Assembly: GCA_005799825.1 (NCBI GenBank)
Contig: SYFT01000009.1
Coordinates: forward strand, 1 to 44,456
Source: Acidobacteriota bacterium
Lineage (GTDB): Bacteria; Acidobacteriota; Vicinamibacteria; Vicinamibacterales; SCN-69-37
DNA length: 44,456 nt
Direction: 5' to 3'
Positions 24,808 to 33,264 of the stretch are shown here, in pieces. The notes under the pieces were generated by a model that saw nothing but the letters and a program-made list of their open reading frames with translations, made no database searches and had not been told where the DNA came from. Numbering within the stretch: the first letter of the stretch is position 1; every line of letters starts with the position of its first letter. Position numbers and translations under genes: made by a program.

Positions 24808-25758
24808 ATGTTACTCAAGCGCGCATCGGATATTCGTTCATCAGAAATCACACCTGAAGCGGTCTACCGCTCTCGCCGTGAATTTCTGCAGACTGCCGCG
24901 GCCGGGGCGCTGGGCGCGTACGCCGGAGCGTCGTTGCTGAGCGATGATCTGTGGGCGCAGGCCGCAATCGCCGGAGTGAAGAAATCGCCTTTATCAACGA
25001 CCGAAGCCACCCACACGTGGGAGCAGGTCACGCAGTACAACAACTTCTACGAATTCGGCACCCAGAAGTCAGACCCGGCCCGGTATGCCGCCCAGCTCAA
25101 GGTGAAGCCGTGGACCGTGAAGGTGGATGGCCTGGTGACCAAACCGGCCGACTACGCGCTCGAAGACCTGATTAAGCCACACCAGCTCGAGGAGCGCATC
25201 TATCGCTTCCGCTGCGTGGAGGCCTGGTCGGCTGTCATTCCCTGGGTGGGAGTGTCCCTGGCGGATTTGATCAAGCGCGTGCAGCCGCAGGGGAAAGCGG
25301 CGTACGTCGCGTTCACGACGTTGCAGCGCCCCAGTGAAATGCCCGGCCAGCGTACGAGTTCGCTGGACTGGCCGTACGTCGAAGGCCTGCGCATGGACGA
25401 AGCGATGCATCCGCTCACGATCCTGGCCACGGGCATCTTCGGCAAGGAGCTACCGAATCAAAACGGAGCGCCGATTCGACTGGTGGTGCCCTGGAAGTAT
25501 GGGTTCAAGAGCATCAAGTCCATCGTCCGTATCAGCTTCGTGGAGAAGATGCCGCCCACGTCGTGGAACATTGCGAACGCGGCGGAATACGGGTTTTATT
25601 CCAATGTGAATCCGATGGTGGACCATCCGCGATGGAGCCAGTCGCGCGAGACCCGGCTGGGCTCGTTCGTCAAGAACAAGCCGACGCTGATGTTTAATGG
25701 TTACGCCGATCAGGTGTCGAAGCTCTACGACGGCATGGACCTGAAGAAATTCTACTGA
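24808..25758 (+). CDS. msrP: Protein-methionine-sulfoxide reductase catalytic subunit MsrP
   Basis: 316 aa. A twin-arginine signal ([19 protein letters not shown], near residues 27-45) exports the folded molybdoenzyme. The molybdopterin fold follows, with the Mo-ligand Cys in [14 protein letters not shown] (near residue 135) and [19 protein letters not shown]. MsrP repairs oxidised methionines in periplasmic proteins, taking electrons from MsrQ. The stop overlaps the msrQ start. It depends on molybdenum cofactor, which fits moaA lying nearby. Confidence 0.94.
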   Translation: MLLKRASDIRSSEITPEAVYRSRREFLQTAAAGALGAYAGASLLSDDLWAQAAIAGVKKSPLSTTEATHTWEQVTQYNNFYEFGTQKSDPARYAAQLKVKPWTVKVDGLVTKPADYALEDLIKPHQLEERIYRFRCVEAWSAVIPWVGVSLADLIKRVQPQGKAAYVAFTTLQRPSEMPGQRTSSLDWPYVEGLRMDEAMHPLTILATGIFGKELPNQNGAPIRLVVPWKYGFKSIKSIVRISFVEKMPPTSWNIANAAEYGFYSNVNPMVDHPRWSQSRETRLGSFVKNKPTLMFNGYADQVSKLYDGMDLKKFY

Positions 25759-26390
25759 TGTCAGCGGGCGCGATGCGCGCCGTGAAGGTGCTGGTGTGGG
25801 CCGCCTGCATCTGGCCGGGCGCAAACCTCTTTCATAAGGCGTTCTGGGGTGACCTAGGCGTTAATCCGGTCGAGACCCTGGAACATACCAGCGGCGAAGC
25901 CGCGCTCGTTATCCTGCTGTGTTCACTCGCCATCACCCCTGTGCGACGGTTGACGGGTTGGAATCGTCTGCAGTCGCTGCGCCGGCTGCTGGGTCTCTGG
26001 GCGTTCTTCTATGCACTCGGGCATTTGTCGTTCTACATCCTCTTCGACCAGGCCTGCCTCTATTGGTCCGACTGCCAACTCAACGCCGTGGTGGACGATG
26101 TGATGAAGCGGAAGTTCATTTTGTCGGGGATGGTCGCGTTCTTCGCGATGCTGCCTCTAGCGCTGACGTCCACGAAGGGCTGGATCCGACGTTTGGGCAA
26201 GCGCTGGCAGACGCTGCACCGGCTGGCTTATGTCGCGGGCGCGGCGGGCGCGACCCACTTCATCTGGAAAACCAAGGTGCCCGAGCCGAAGCCGTTCATC
26301 TACGGCGGGATCATCCTGGTGCTGCTGGCCGTGCGCGTCATCTACAGTTGGCGGAAGAGGACTGGGGAAGTGAGGAAATGGGGAAATTAG
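25758..26390 (+). CDS. msrQ: MsrQ, heme-binding membrane subunit for MsrP
   Basis: 210 aa integral membrane protein of the ferric-reductase-like family. Several hydrophobic segments can be seen (VLVWAACIWPGANL, AALVILLCSLAITPV, LLGLWAFFYALGHLSFYILF, GMVAFFAMLPLAL, ILVLLAVRVIYSW), with His in ALGHLSFY, TLHRLAYV and ATHFIW as likely heme ligands. LRRLLGLWAF and WQTLHRLAYV are family signatures. It passes electrons from the quinone pool to MsrP. The start lies in the msrP stop (ATGA-type overlap). The last codons and the following gap are unusually G-rich. Confidence 0.92.
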   Translation: MSAGAMRAVKVLVWAACIWPGANLFHKAFWGDLGVNPVETLEHTSGEAALVILLCSLAITPVRRLTGWNRLQSLRRLLGLWAFFYALGHLSFYILFDQACLYWSDCQLNAVVDDVMKRKFILSGMVAFFAMLPLALTSTKGWIRRLGKRWQTLHRLAYVAGAAGATHFIWKTKVPEPKPFIYGGIILVLLAVRVIYSWRKRTGEVRKWGN

Positions 26391-26415
26391 GAATTGGGAG
26401 TTAGGGGAGTCAGGC

Positions 26416-27177
26416 ATGCGAATCACGGGTTTAGCCAACATCATCCTTTTGACTGCGGCCACAGCCGCGTGTGGCGCGGACCCTCAGGACTCTGCGCTGC
26501 CGCTGCCGCCGCCGGTGGTCGTTGAGGCGACGCCCGCCAGACTGGGCGACGCCTGGCTCAAGGGTGAACCGATCGAGTCGGAGCCCGTGATGTTCGCTGT
26601 GCTTGCGGGCGACTGGACCGTTCGGGAAGAGTCCGGCGAGCGATTCCTGCGAGTGGACGGAACGAACTGGACGGTTGGGACGCCGGCGGGGAGGTTGTCC
26701 GACAAAGCCGCCGCGTTGTTCCCTGTGTCTGCAGCGACGTTCGAGAAACATGTGCTCGCCGGACTCCAGTTTCCGTACGGCGTGGTGCGCCAGGCGGGCA
26801 CATTTACTGATGGTGAATTGCAGGTGGACTTCAGGCTCATCGGTGGCGCCTCGGACCAGTTCGCATCGCTGCTGTTTGGCTTGACCGAGGATGGCAATCA
26901 CTACGCGTTTCGCTACAACACCAAGGACGGTGACACGGCGTTGTGGAAGGTCGTCAACGGCCAGCGCGAGCGGTTGCACCACGGCGGTGTGCCGGTCGCC
27001 GTCACGCTCGGCGAGTGGCGCACATTGCGACTCAACGTCGAAGGCAGCCAGGTATCCGGATGGGTCAACAATGTGCAGGCCCTAACGTTTGACCTGCCCG
27101 CCTCGGTCTCCGGCCGAGTCGGCCTCTGGTCCAAGGCCGACTCGGTCACGGACTATCGACGGTTCATCGTGAAGTAG
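26416..27177 (+). CDS. Lipoprotein with DUF1080/LamG-like fold
   Basis: 253 aa. The signal peptide ends in a lipobox (TAATAAC, Cys near residue 19), so the protein is membrane-anchored outside the cytoplasm. A Pro-rich linker leads to a beta-sandwich with DGELQVDFRLIGGASDQFASLLFGL, NHYAFRYNTKDG, LGEWRTLRLNVEGSQVSGWVNN and SGRVGLWSKADSVTDYRRF. These are the strands of the DUF1080 (3-keto-disaccharide hydrolase/concanavalin-like) family. Whether it cleaves or only binds sugar is open. A GGGGAG ribosome site lies 8 nt upstream. Confidence 0.75.
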   Translation: MRITGLANIILLTAATAACGADPQDSALPLPPPVVVEATPARLGDAWLKGEPIESEPVMFAVLAGDWTVREESGERFLRVDGTNWTVGTPAGRLSDKAAALFPVSAATFEKHVLAGLQFPYGVVRQAGTFTDGELQVDFRLIGGASDQFASLLFGLTEDGNHYAFRYNTKDGDTALWKVVNGQRERLHHGGVPVAVTLGEWRTLRLNVEGSQVSGWVNNVQALTFDLPASVSGRVGLWSKADSVTDYRRFIVK

Positions 27178-27182
27178 GCGTG

Positions 27183-27202
27183 TCCGCCGAAGCTTCGGAG
27201 GA
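27183..27202. repeat. 20-bp palindrome between lipoprotein and hydrolase genes
   Basis: tccgccgaagcttcggagga is a near-perfect palindrome (one mismatch) starting 6 nt after the lipoprotein stop. With no T run it is a poor terminator, so it may be a dispersed short palindrome or an operator for the next gene. Confidence 0.5.
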
Positions 27203-27231
27203 TCGAAGGTGGAAACTGGGGAACTGGGCCG

Positions 27232-27237
27232 TATACT
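27232..27237 (+). promoter_or_regulatory. -10 element TATACT for a leaderless mRNA
   Basis: TATACT ends 7 nt before the ATG at 27245, so transcription should start at or next to the start codon. No clear -35 is visible. Confidence 0.45.
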
Positions 27238-27244
27238 TCGGCGC

Positions 27245-28456
27245 ATGTTTATGCGACCCCGCCCGTGGCTGATCTCCGCCGTTGTCGCGCTCACGCTTAT
27301 GTCCTCGGGCCTGCTGGCCCAGCGGACGGCGACTGCCATCACCTACTACCCGCCGCGACTGGATTGGGCACGGGTGTCGCCGGCCGAGGCTGGATTTGAT
27401 CCCGTCAAGCTGAAGGCTGCCGTTGATTTTGCGATTGAGAATGAAAACCCAGGCACCAAAGATCTGGCGCTGGACATTCCGAATACGTTCCGCCGCGAGG
27501 TGCCGTACAACGCGCTGATCGGCCCCACGTCACCGCGGGCGGCCGCCAACGGGCTTATCGTTCACCGGGGACGAATCGTGGCGGAGTGGGGAGACACGGC
27601 TAGGCCCGACATGACGTTCAGTGTCACGAAGACGTTTCTCTCGACAATTGTCGGCCTCGCGTACGACCGCGGGCTGATTAAAGACCTCAACGATCGCGTA
27701 GGTCCGTACATGCCGGCGAACCTGGACCTGTTTGCGTCGGAAAAAAATGCGCCGATTACCTGGGACCACCTCCTGCGGCAGACGAGTGACTGGTCCGGCA
27801 CGTTGTGGACCAAACCTGACTGGGCCGATCGGCCGGTGGGTGCGACAGAGGCGGAATGGGAGAAGCGGCCGGTCTATCCAGCTGGATCGCATTTTAAGTA
27901 CAACGACACGCGAGTGAACGTGATGGCGCTGGCCGCGCTGCACGTGTGGCGCGATCCGCTGCCCGAGGTGCTGCGCCGCGAAGTGATGACGCCAATCGGC
28001 ACGTCGAGCACGTGGCGCTGGGAAGGGTACAACAACTCGTGGGTCGATCTCGACGGCCGCAAGGTGCAGGCGTCCACCGGCGGTGGCCACTTCGGTGGCG
28101 GTATGTTCATCAGCGCGTTCGACCTGGCACGCTTCGGCTATCTCTTTCTGAGGAACGGTAAGTGGGAAGACCGCCAGCTTGTGTCCACGAAGTGGATCGG
28201 GCTCGCGCGCACACCTGGAGTGAATCCCGAGTACGGATTCATGAACTGGTATCTGAATCCCGGCCGTAAGGCTCTGCCGTCCGTGCCAGAGAATAGCGTC
28301 CGATTCGTCGGCAACGGCAACAACATCGTCTATCTGGATTGGGAGAACGATCTCGTGGTGGTCGTGCGGTGGATCAAGGGAGGACGCGCCAACGGTGCCA
28401 CCAAGGGCAGCGCCCTCGACGACTTCCTGGGCAAGGTTGTGGCGGCGATGAAATAA
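27245..28456 (+). CDS. Secreted serine hydrolase, class C beta-lactamase fold
   Basis: 403 aa from ATG 27245, which begins a signal peptide (MFMRPRPWLISAVVALTLMS, then SGLLAQ). The fold of penicillin-binding-protein/class C enzymes is shown by SVTK (the SxxK nucleophile motif, near residue 125), YNDTRVN in place of the usual YxN, and GGHFGGGMFISAFDLARFGYL. Near the end VRWIKGG covers the region of the KTG-like motif. Members include esterases, D-aminopeptidases and 6-aminohexanoate hydrolases; the substrate is not evident. Faces a long hairpin and convergent moaA. Confidence 0.87.
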   Translation: MFMRPRPWLISAVVALTLMSSGLLAQRTATAITYYPPRLDWARVSPAEAGFDPVKLKAAVDFAIENENPGTKDLALDIPNTFRREVPYNALIGPTSPRAAANGLIVHRGRIVAEWGDTARPDMTFSVTKTFLSTIVGLAYDRGLIKDLNDRVGPYMPANLDLFASEKNAPITWDHLLRQTSDWSGTLWTKPDWADRPVGATEAEWEKRPVYPAGSHFKYNDTRVNVMALAALHVWRDPLPEVLRREVMTPIGTSSTWRWEGYNNSWVDLDGRKVQASTGGGHFGGGMFISAFDLARFGYLFLRNGKWEDRQLVSTKWIGLARTPGVNPEYGFMNWYLNPGRKALPSVPENSVRFVGNGNNIVYLDWENDLVVVVRWIKGGRANGATKGSALDDFLGKVVAAMK

Positions 28457-28460
28457 GGGA

Positions 28461-28536
28461 ACGGGCGTCGAGCGGTGGAACACTCCGGAAACACCGCTCT
28501 TGAAGAGCCCGGAGTCTTCCACCGCTCGACACCCGT
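28461..28536. terminator. Long hairpin between convergent genes, probable bidirectional terminator or repeat
   Basis: The left arm 28461-28488 and the right arm 28509-28536 pair at 26 of 28 positions around a 20-nt loop that contains a small inner hairpin (gctcttgaagagc). It fills the gap between the hydrolase (stop 28456) and the end of moaA (28545). No long T run follows on either strand, so it may be a dispersed repeat used as a terminator. Confidence 0.65.
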
Positions 28537-28544
28537 CCCCGTAC

Positions 28545-29567
28545 TTATCCCCCTCGCGTATGCATTTCCAGGTGCGCGTCTTTTTTTAGTACGCTCAGGG
28601 GGATGTAGGTGCCGCGGCCGCGCACAGAGCGACGTTCTTCGGCGCCGCGATCCGCCCGGCCCCTCCAAACCGCCTTCAGCATATTGAGCAACGTCTCAGG
28701 CGATGCACCGGCGCGCAGGGGGCGGCGCAAGTCCGTGCCGTGCTGCGCGTACAGACACAGCAACAACACCCCGTCGGCTGTGAGTCGCGCGCGGTCGCAC
28801 GTGCGGCAGAACGGCTGCGTAGTGGACGCGATGATGCCGAACGCCAGACCGTCGGGCAGTTGGAAACGATCCGCAGGCGCTGACGTCGGACTCGGCAGCG
28901 GCTCGATCGGCCCGTAGATCGACGCGAGTCGTTCCAGCATCTGCGCGCGTGAGAACACCGCGTCGGGACGCCAGTGTGTCGCGCCGCCTACGTCCATGTA
29001 CTCGATGAACCGAACTTCGGCGCCGACCGATCGCCCGTACTCCAGCAGGTCCCCGACTTCGTCGTCGTTGTCGCCCTTGGTGATGACCGAGTCGATCTTC
29101 AGGTCTGTGAACCCTACCCGCCGCGCGGCGTCGATGCCGGCGAGCACCTGCGGCAGCGCGTCCCTGCGCGTCAGCGCGGTGAAGCGCTCTGGACGCATCG
29201 TGTCCAGGCTGACCGTGACGCGATGGAGTCCCGCCGCTTTCAGGTCGGCAGCCGCGTCGGCTAGTAGCACGCCGTTAGTCGTCAGCGCCAGGTCCACGAT
29301 CCACGGCTTCGCCGCCAGTTGCGCGACAAGCGACGGCAGGTCGCGGCGCAGCAACGGCTCGCCACCCGTCAGCCGCACCCGGTCCACGCCCATCTGTCCG
29401 AAAAGCTCAGTGAGCTGGACGGTTTCCTCAAACGAGAGCACATCCTCGCGCGGCAGCCACACGTACTCGTCCTCCGGCATGCAGTAGTGACACCGCAAAT
29501 TGCACCGGTCGGTCACCGACAAGCGCAGGCTGCGCAACGGTCTGCCAAGCGTGTCGAGCGTGGTCAT
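28545..29567 (-). CDS. moaA: GTP 3',8-cyclase MoaA
   Basis: 340 aa from ATG 29567; a TTG at 29576 would add three residues. Radical-SAM motif RLSVTDRCNLRCHYCMP holds the N-terminal [4Fe-4S] cluster, followed by LTGGEPLLRRDLP and the SAM and GTP region (TNGVLL, TVSLDT). The C-terminal cluster motif is CRTCDRARLTADGVLLLC. MoaA converts GTP to 3',8-cyclo-GTP, the first step of molybdopterin synthesis; MsrP in this window is a user of that cofactor. A basic insert lies before the C-terminus (RGRADRGAEERRSVRGRG). No other moa genes are in the window. Confidence 0.95.
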   Translation of the reverse strand: MTTLDTLGRPLRSLRLSVTDRCNLRCHYCMPEDEYVWLPREDVLSFEETVQLTELFGQMGVDRVRLTGGEPLLRRDLPSLVAQLAAKPWIVDLALTTNGVLLADAAADLKAAGLHRVTVSLDTMRPERFTALTRRDALPQVLAGIDAARRVGFTDLKIDSVITKGDNDDEVGDLLEYGRSVGAEVRFIEYMDVGGATHWRPDAVFSRAQMLERLASIYGPIEPLPSPTSAPADRFQLPDGLAFGIIASTTQPFCRTCDRARLTADGVLLLCLYAQHGTDLRRPLRAGASPETLLNMLKAVWRGRADRGAEERRSVRGRGTYIPLSVLKKDAHLEMHTRGG

Positions 29568-29575
29568 GTGGGTCA

Positions 29576-29581
29576 AGTATC
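29576..29581 (-). promoter_or_regulatory. -10 element GATACT of moaA
   Basis: On the minus strand GATACT (in a TGATACT context) is 8 nt before the moaA ATG, so the transcript would start at or next to the start codon. No convincing -35 is seen. Confidence 0.4.
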
Positions 29582-29604
29582 ACTCGAAAGGGGCCCAGGC
29601 GTTG

Positions 29605-29669
29605 ACACGAGGCATGAAGGACCCGAAGGAAATCCAGGGCGTAGCTCCTTCAGTCCTCCGGCCTCGTGT
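29605..29669. other. Extended hairpin between moaA and the gamma-carbonic anhydrase gene
   Basis: acacgaggc (29605-29613) pairs with gcctcgtgt (29661-29669). Inside it aggac/gtcct and agga/tcct extend the stem with small internal loops. It sits upstream of both divergent promoters, so it is unlikely to be a terminator for either gene. It could be a regulatory DNA site, a repeat, or an RNA leader if moaA starts further upstream. It does not match a molybdenum-cofactor riboswitch that I can recognise. Confidence 0.45.
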
Positions 29670-29694
29670 AAAACCTCTTTGGTGCGATCGCTTC

Positions 29695-29700
29695 TATAAT
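29695..29700 (+). promoter_or_regulatory. -10 element TATAAT for a leaderless gamma-carbonic anhydrase mRNA
   Basis: A perfect TATAAT ends 6 nt before the ATG at 29707, so the predicted mRNA starts at or within a base of the start codon. No ribosome site is possible in such a transcript. Confidence 0.6.
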
Positions 29701-29706
29701 CACAAA

Positions 29707-30216
29707 ATGGCGTTGCGCAGATACCTCGGCACGTTCCCTGTGGTCGCACCAGACGCGTTTGTCGACGAGACCGCCCAGGTGATCGGCGATGTGGTCATCG
29801 GTGCCGAAAGCAGCGTGTGGATGCAGGTGGTGATTCGCGGCGACGTGAATTACATCCGCGTCGGCGACCGGACAAACGTGCAAGATGGCAGCGTCGTCCA
29901 CGTCCAGAACGACACCCACCCGACCGTTATTGGGAGCGACGTGACTATCGGACACGGGGCGGTGGTGCATGGATGTACGATTCGCGATCGCGTGCTGATC
30001 GGGATGGGCGCCATCATCCTCAACGGCGCGGTCATCGGGGAAGACTCGATCGTGGCGGCCGGCACCCTGGTGACCGAGCGCACCGTGATCCCGCCGCGTT
30101 CGATGGTGATGGGCAGCCCCGGCAAGGTCCGGCGGCCCCTGACCGATGCCGAGGTGGCCACGATCCTTGAGTTCTCGGGCAACTACGTCCGGTATCGCCT
30201 TGACTACATGGGATAA
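29707..30216 (+). CDS. Gamma-carbonic anhydrase family protein (left-handed beta-helix)
   Basis: 169 aa. Hexapeptide repeats run through most of it (VIGDVVIGAESSVWMQVVIRGDVNYIRVGDRTNVQDGSVVH). Zn-ligand His residues appear in VVHVQNDTHP and VTIGHGAVVHGCTI, spaced as in gamma-carbonic anhydrases of the YrdA/CaiE group. Family members either hydrate CO2 or have unknown roles; activity cannot be told from sequence. I chose ATG 29707 because it follows a perfect -10 and starts the fold; longer in-frame starts overlap moaA antisense. hisS follows after 15 nt. Confidence 0.9.
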   Translation: MALRRYLGTFPVVAPDAFVDETAQVIGDVVIGAESSVWMQVVIRGDVNYIRVGDRTNVQDGSVVHVQNDTHPTVIGSDVTIGHGAVVHGCTIRDRVLIGMGAIILNGAVIGEDSIVAAGTLVTERTVIPPRSMVMGSPGKVRRPLTDAEVATILEFSGNYVRYRLDYMG

Positions 30217-30231
30217 TGCCGGACGATACTA

Positions 30232-31479
30232 ATGATTCCAGCCATACGCGGGACACACGACATCCTTCCAGGTGACGTCGAAAAATGGCAGTTCGTCGAA
30301 CGCCTCGCGCGTGAGTTGTGCGAGCGCTACGGCTACGTCGAGATCCGTACACCGATCATCGAACGCGAAGAACTCTTCGCCAAAGGCACCGGGGAATCCA
30401 CCGACATCGTCCAAAAAGAGATGTATACGTTTACCGACAAGGGTGGGGAACGCGTCACGCTGCGACCCGAAGCCACGCCGAGCATGGTGCGGTCTTACAT
30501 CGAGCACAACCTTGAGCACACGATGCCGGCCGCGAAGCTCTATGCGATGGGGCCAATGTTCCGGTACGAACGGCCGCAGAAGGGCCGGTATCGGCAGTTT
30601 CACCAGCTCGACATCGAAGCTTTCGGCATGCAGGACCCGGCGGTGGACGCCGAGGTCATCGATCTTGCATGGTCCCTAATCACCGGGTTAGGCATTCCGC
30701 AGGCAGAACTCGTCATCAACTCCGTCGGCTGTGCCACGTGCCGGCCCGTGTTCCAGAAAGCCCTGCTGGATGCGCTCGGCGACAATCTGGGGAACTTGTG
30801 CGGCGACTGCCAGCGGCGTTCGGTCACGAATCCCTTACGGATCTACGACTGCAAGGTGCCGGCCGACCAGCCGATCATCGATGCGCTGCCGCACTCGATA
30901 GACTACCTCTGCGAGTCGTGCGCCACACACTTCACCGGCGTTAAAACTCACCTCGACGCCATCGGCATCATCTGGCGCCAATCCCATCGTCTTGTCCGCG
31001 GACTTGATTACTACACGAGGACGACGTTTGAGGTGTTGGGGCAGACGTTGGGTGCGCAGAATGCGTTGCTGGGCGGCGGGAGGTACGACGGCCTGGTGAA
31101 GCAGCTTGGCGGAGCAGACAAGACGGGCATCGGCTTTGCCGCCGGCATGGAGCGCCTCGTGCTGGCGCTGCCGGAGTCGGCGCCTATTGCCGCGCCCGGA
31201 CGCGCGTTTGTGGTGGCGATTGGTGAGGATGGCCGCGCCGCGGCCTGGCAGTTGATTCGCGAGCTGCGGCAGGCGGGTCTGCCGGCCCAGATGGAACTTG
31301 AAGCCAGAGGCGTGCGCGCGCAGATGAAGCGCGCCGACCGCCTGGCGACCCGTGTCACGCTGATTGTCGGCGGTGATGAACTGGCGCGTGGGGAAGTGAC
31401 CCTGCGCGACATGGCGAGGGGAGAGCAACGTGCGGTGGCGCGGGACGCGGTCGTGACGGCCGTTCGGGAATTGTTGTGA
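30232..31479 (+). CDS. hisS: Histidyl-tRNA synthetase
   Basis: 415 aa, normal length. Class II motifs: GTHDILPGD at the N-terminus, TLRPEATPSMVRSYIEH (motif 2 region), MFRYERPQKGRYRQFHQLDIEAFG, and the histidine-binding LVRGLDYYTRTTFEV. The C-terminal anticodon-binding domain begins near residue 320 (RAFVVAIGEDG). It charges tRNA-His in the cytoplasm. Its stop overlaps the aspS GTG start. Cys pairs (CATCRP, CGDC, CESC) form a zinc-like cluster seen in some HisS. Confidence 0.96.
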   Translation: MIPAIRGTHDILPGDVEKWQFVERLARELCERYGYVEIRTPIIEREELFAKGTGESTDIVQKEMYTFTDKGGERVTLRPEATPSMVRSYIEHNLEHTMPAAKLYAMGPMFRYERPQKGRYRQFHQLDIEAFGMQDPAVDAEVIDLAWSLITGLGIPQAELVINSVGCATCRPVFQKALLDALGDNLGNLCGDCQRRSVTNPLRIYDCKVPADQPIIDALPHSIDYLCESCATHFTGVKTHLDAIGIIWRQSHRLVRGLDYYTRTTFEVLGQTLGAQNALLGGGRYDGLVKQLGGADKTGIGFAAGMERLVLALPESAPIAAPGRAFVVAIGEDGRAAAWQLIRELRQAGLPAQMELEARGVRAQMKRADRLATRVTLIVGGDELARGEVTLRDMARGEQRAVARDAVVTAVRELL

Positions 31480-33257
31480 GTACTGTGGTGAATTATCGAA
31501 CGCATACCTGCGGCCAGTTGCGCCGTGAGCACGTGGGCCAGACCGTCTTGCTCCAGGGATGGGTGCACCGCGTCCGTGACCTGGGTGGCGTCACGTTCTT
31601 CGACGTGCGCGACCGCCACGGCTTGACCCAGGTAGTGGTGCGGGCGGGCGCCGACGGCGCCACGCCGGCGAAACTCCGGCCTGAGGTAGTGGTCGCGGTG
31701 CACGGCCAGGTAGAAGCGCGCGACGCCTCGGCGATTAACAGCAAGATCTTCACCGGCGACATCGAAGTGGTGGCGACTGGTGTGGAGATTCTGAACGAGG
31801 CGAAGACGCCGCCGTTTCCGATCAACGAAGACGTGGTGGTGCTCGAAGAGACGCGCCTCCGCTATCGCTACCTGGACCTGCGGCGTCCGGCGCTCCAGCA
31901 CAACCTTATTCTGCGTCACAAGGTGGCCATCGCGGCCCGCCGATATTTCGACGACGAGGGTTTCCTTGAAATTGAAACGCCGATTCTCACGCGTTCCACG
32001 CCTGAAGGCGCGCGTGACTATCTGGTGCCGAGCCGGGTGCATCGCGGTGAGTTTTTCGCACTGCCGCAATCGCCGCAGATCTTCAAACAAATTCTGATGA
32101 TTGCCGGTCTCGATCGGTACTTCCAGATCTGCCGCTGTTTTCGCGACGAAGACCTGCGCGCCGATCGGCAGCCCGAGTTCACGCAGATCGACGTGGAAGT
32201 CTCGTTTGCCACTGAGGAACTGATCTACGAAATTGTCGAAGGCGCAATCGTTTCCATGTGGACGGCCGCCGGCTTCGCCGTGTCTCGCTCCTTCGAGCGT
32301 ATGACGTATGCCGACGCGATGCGCCTGTATGGATCGGACAAGCCGGACCTGCGGCCTGGCATGCCCATCGCCGATGTCAGCGGCCTGTTCGCCGAGTCAC
32401 CGTTCAGTGTGTTTCGCGATGCGGTCGCGGCCGGTGGCGTGGTGCGGGGTGTTGTTGTCGCTGGGGGCGGCAAGTACTCACGCAAGGAACTCGACGAACT
32501 CACCGAGCAGGCTCGACAGATGGGGGGCTCTGGACTCATTTGGACGCGCGTGGTTCAAGGCGCGCTCCAGAGTTCGGCGCTCAAGGCTGCAGGCGAGGCG
32601 CCGTTGCGAGCGGCGTTTGAGGCGGCGGGCGGACAGGAGGGCGACCTGTTCCTGATGGCTGCTGGCCCGACCGACAAAACGGCGACGCTCCTCGGCAATC
32701 TGCGCCTCGTCGTGGCCCGCAAGGCAGGCCTGCTCAAGGCGGACGAATTCCGTTTCGTGTGGGTCACGAACTTTCCCCTGTTCGAGTGGAACCCCGATGA
32801 CTCCCGCTGGGATGCGATGCACCACCCGTTCACGTCGCCGATGCCAGACGATGTGGGCTTTCTGGAGACCGAGCCCGGCCGGGTGCGCGCGCGTGCGTAC
32901 GATTTGGCGGTGAACGGATCGGAGATCGCGGGCGGCAGCATCCGTATTCATCAGCCCGATGTGCAGCGTCATGTATTTCGGCTGCTCGGCATTACTGATG
33001 AGCAGGCGAGCGCGCGTTTCGGGTTCTTCCTAGAAGCCTTGGAATACGGCACTCCGCCCCATGGCGGCATCGCGTTTGGTCTGGACCGCATCATTGCCAT
33101 CCTTTGCGGCGAGTCGTCCATCCGCGAGGTGATGGCGTTCCCGAAAACCGCGCAGGCGGTGGACCTAATGTCTGGCGCGCCGTCTACCGTGGACGACCGG
33201 CAGTTGCGCGACCTGCACATTCACACCGTAGCTTCGCAGGGCCCGAAGGGCGACTGA
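31476..33257 (+). CDS. aspS: Aspartyl-tRNA synthetase, bacterial type
   Basis: 593 aa with a GTG start overlapping hisS (GTGA). Order: an OB-fold anticodon domain (VLLQGWVHRVRDLGGVTFFDVRDR), the class II core with FRDEDLRADRQPEFTQIDVE (motif 2), a GAD insertion domain near residues 290-420, and GIAFGLDRIIAI (motif 3). The GAD domain marks the bacterial form. Whether it is discriminating or also makes Asp-tRNA-Asn cannot be settled here; no gatCAB is in the window. Confidence 0.96.
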   Translation: MSTVVNYRTHTCGQLRREHVGQTVLLQGWVHRVRDLGGVTFFDVRDRHGLTQVVVRAGADGATPAKLRPEVVVAVHGQVEARDASAINSKIFTGDIEVVATGVEILNEAKTPPFPINEDVVVLEETRLRYRYLDLRRPALQHNLILRHKVAIAARRYFDDEGFLEIETPILTRSTPEGARDYLVPSRVHRGEFFALPQSPQIFKQILMIAGLDRYFQICRCFRDEDLRADRQPEFTQIDVEVSFATEELIYEIVEGAIVSMWTAAGFAVSRSFERMTYADAMRLYGSDKPDLRPGMPIADVSGLFAESPFSVFRDAVAAGGVVRGVVVAGGGKYSRKELDELTEQARQMGGSGLIWTRVVQGALQSSALKAAGEAPLRAAFEAAGGQEGDLFLMAAGPTDKTATLLGNLRLVVARKAGLLKADEFRFVWVTNFPLFEWNPDDSRWDAMHHPFTSPMPDDVGFLETEPGRVRARAYDLAVNGSEIAGGSIRIHQPDVQRHVFRLLGITDEQASARFGFFLEALEYGTPPHGGIAFGLDRIIAILCGESSIREVMAFPKTAQAVDLMSGAPSTVDDRQLRDLHIHTVASQGPKGD

Positions 33258-33264
33258 TCCATCT

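Noticed and set aside
26364-26410. G-quadruplex in the G-rich end of msrQ
   Set aside because: The G runs are uneven and the loops long (up to 12 nt), so a stable quadruplex is not well supported.
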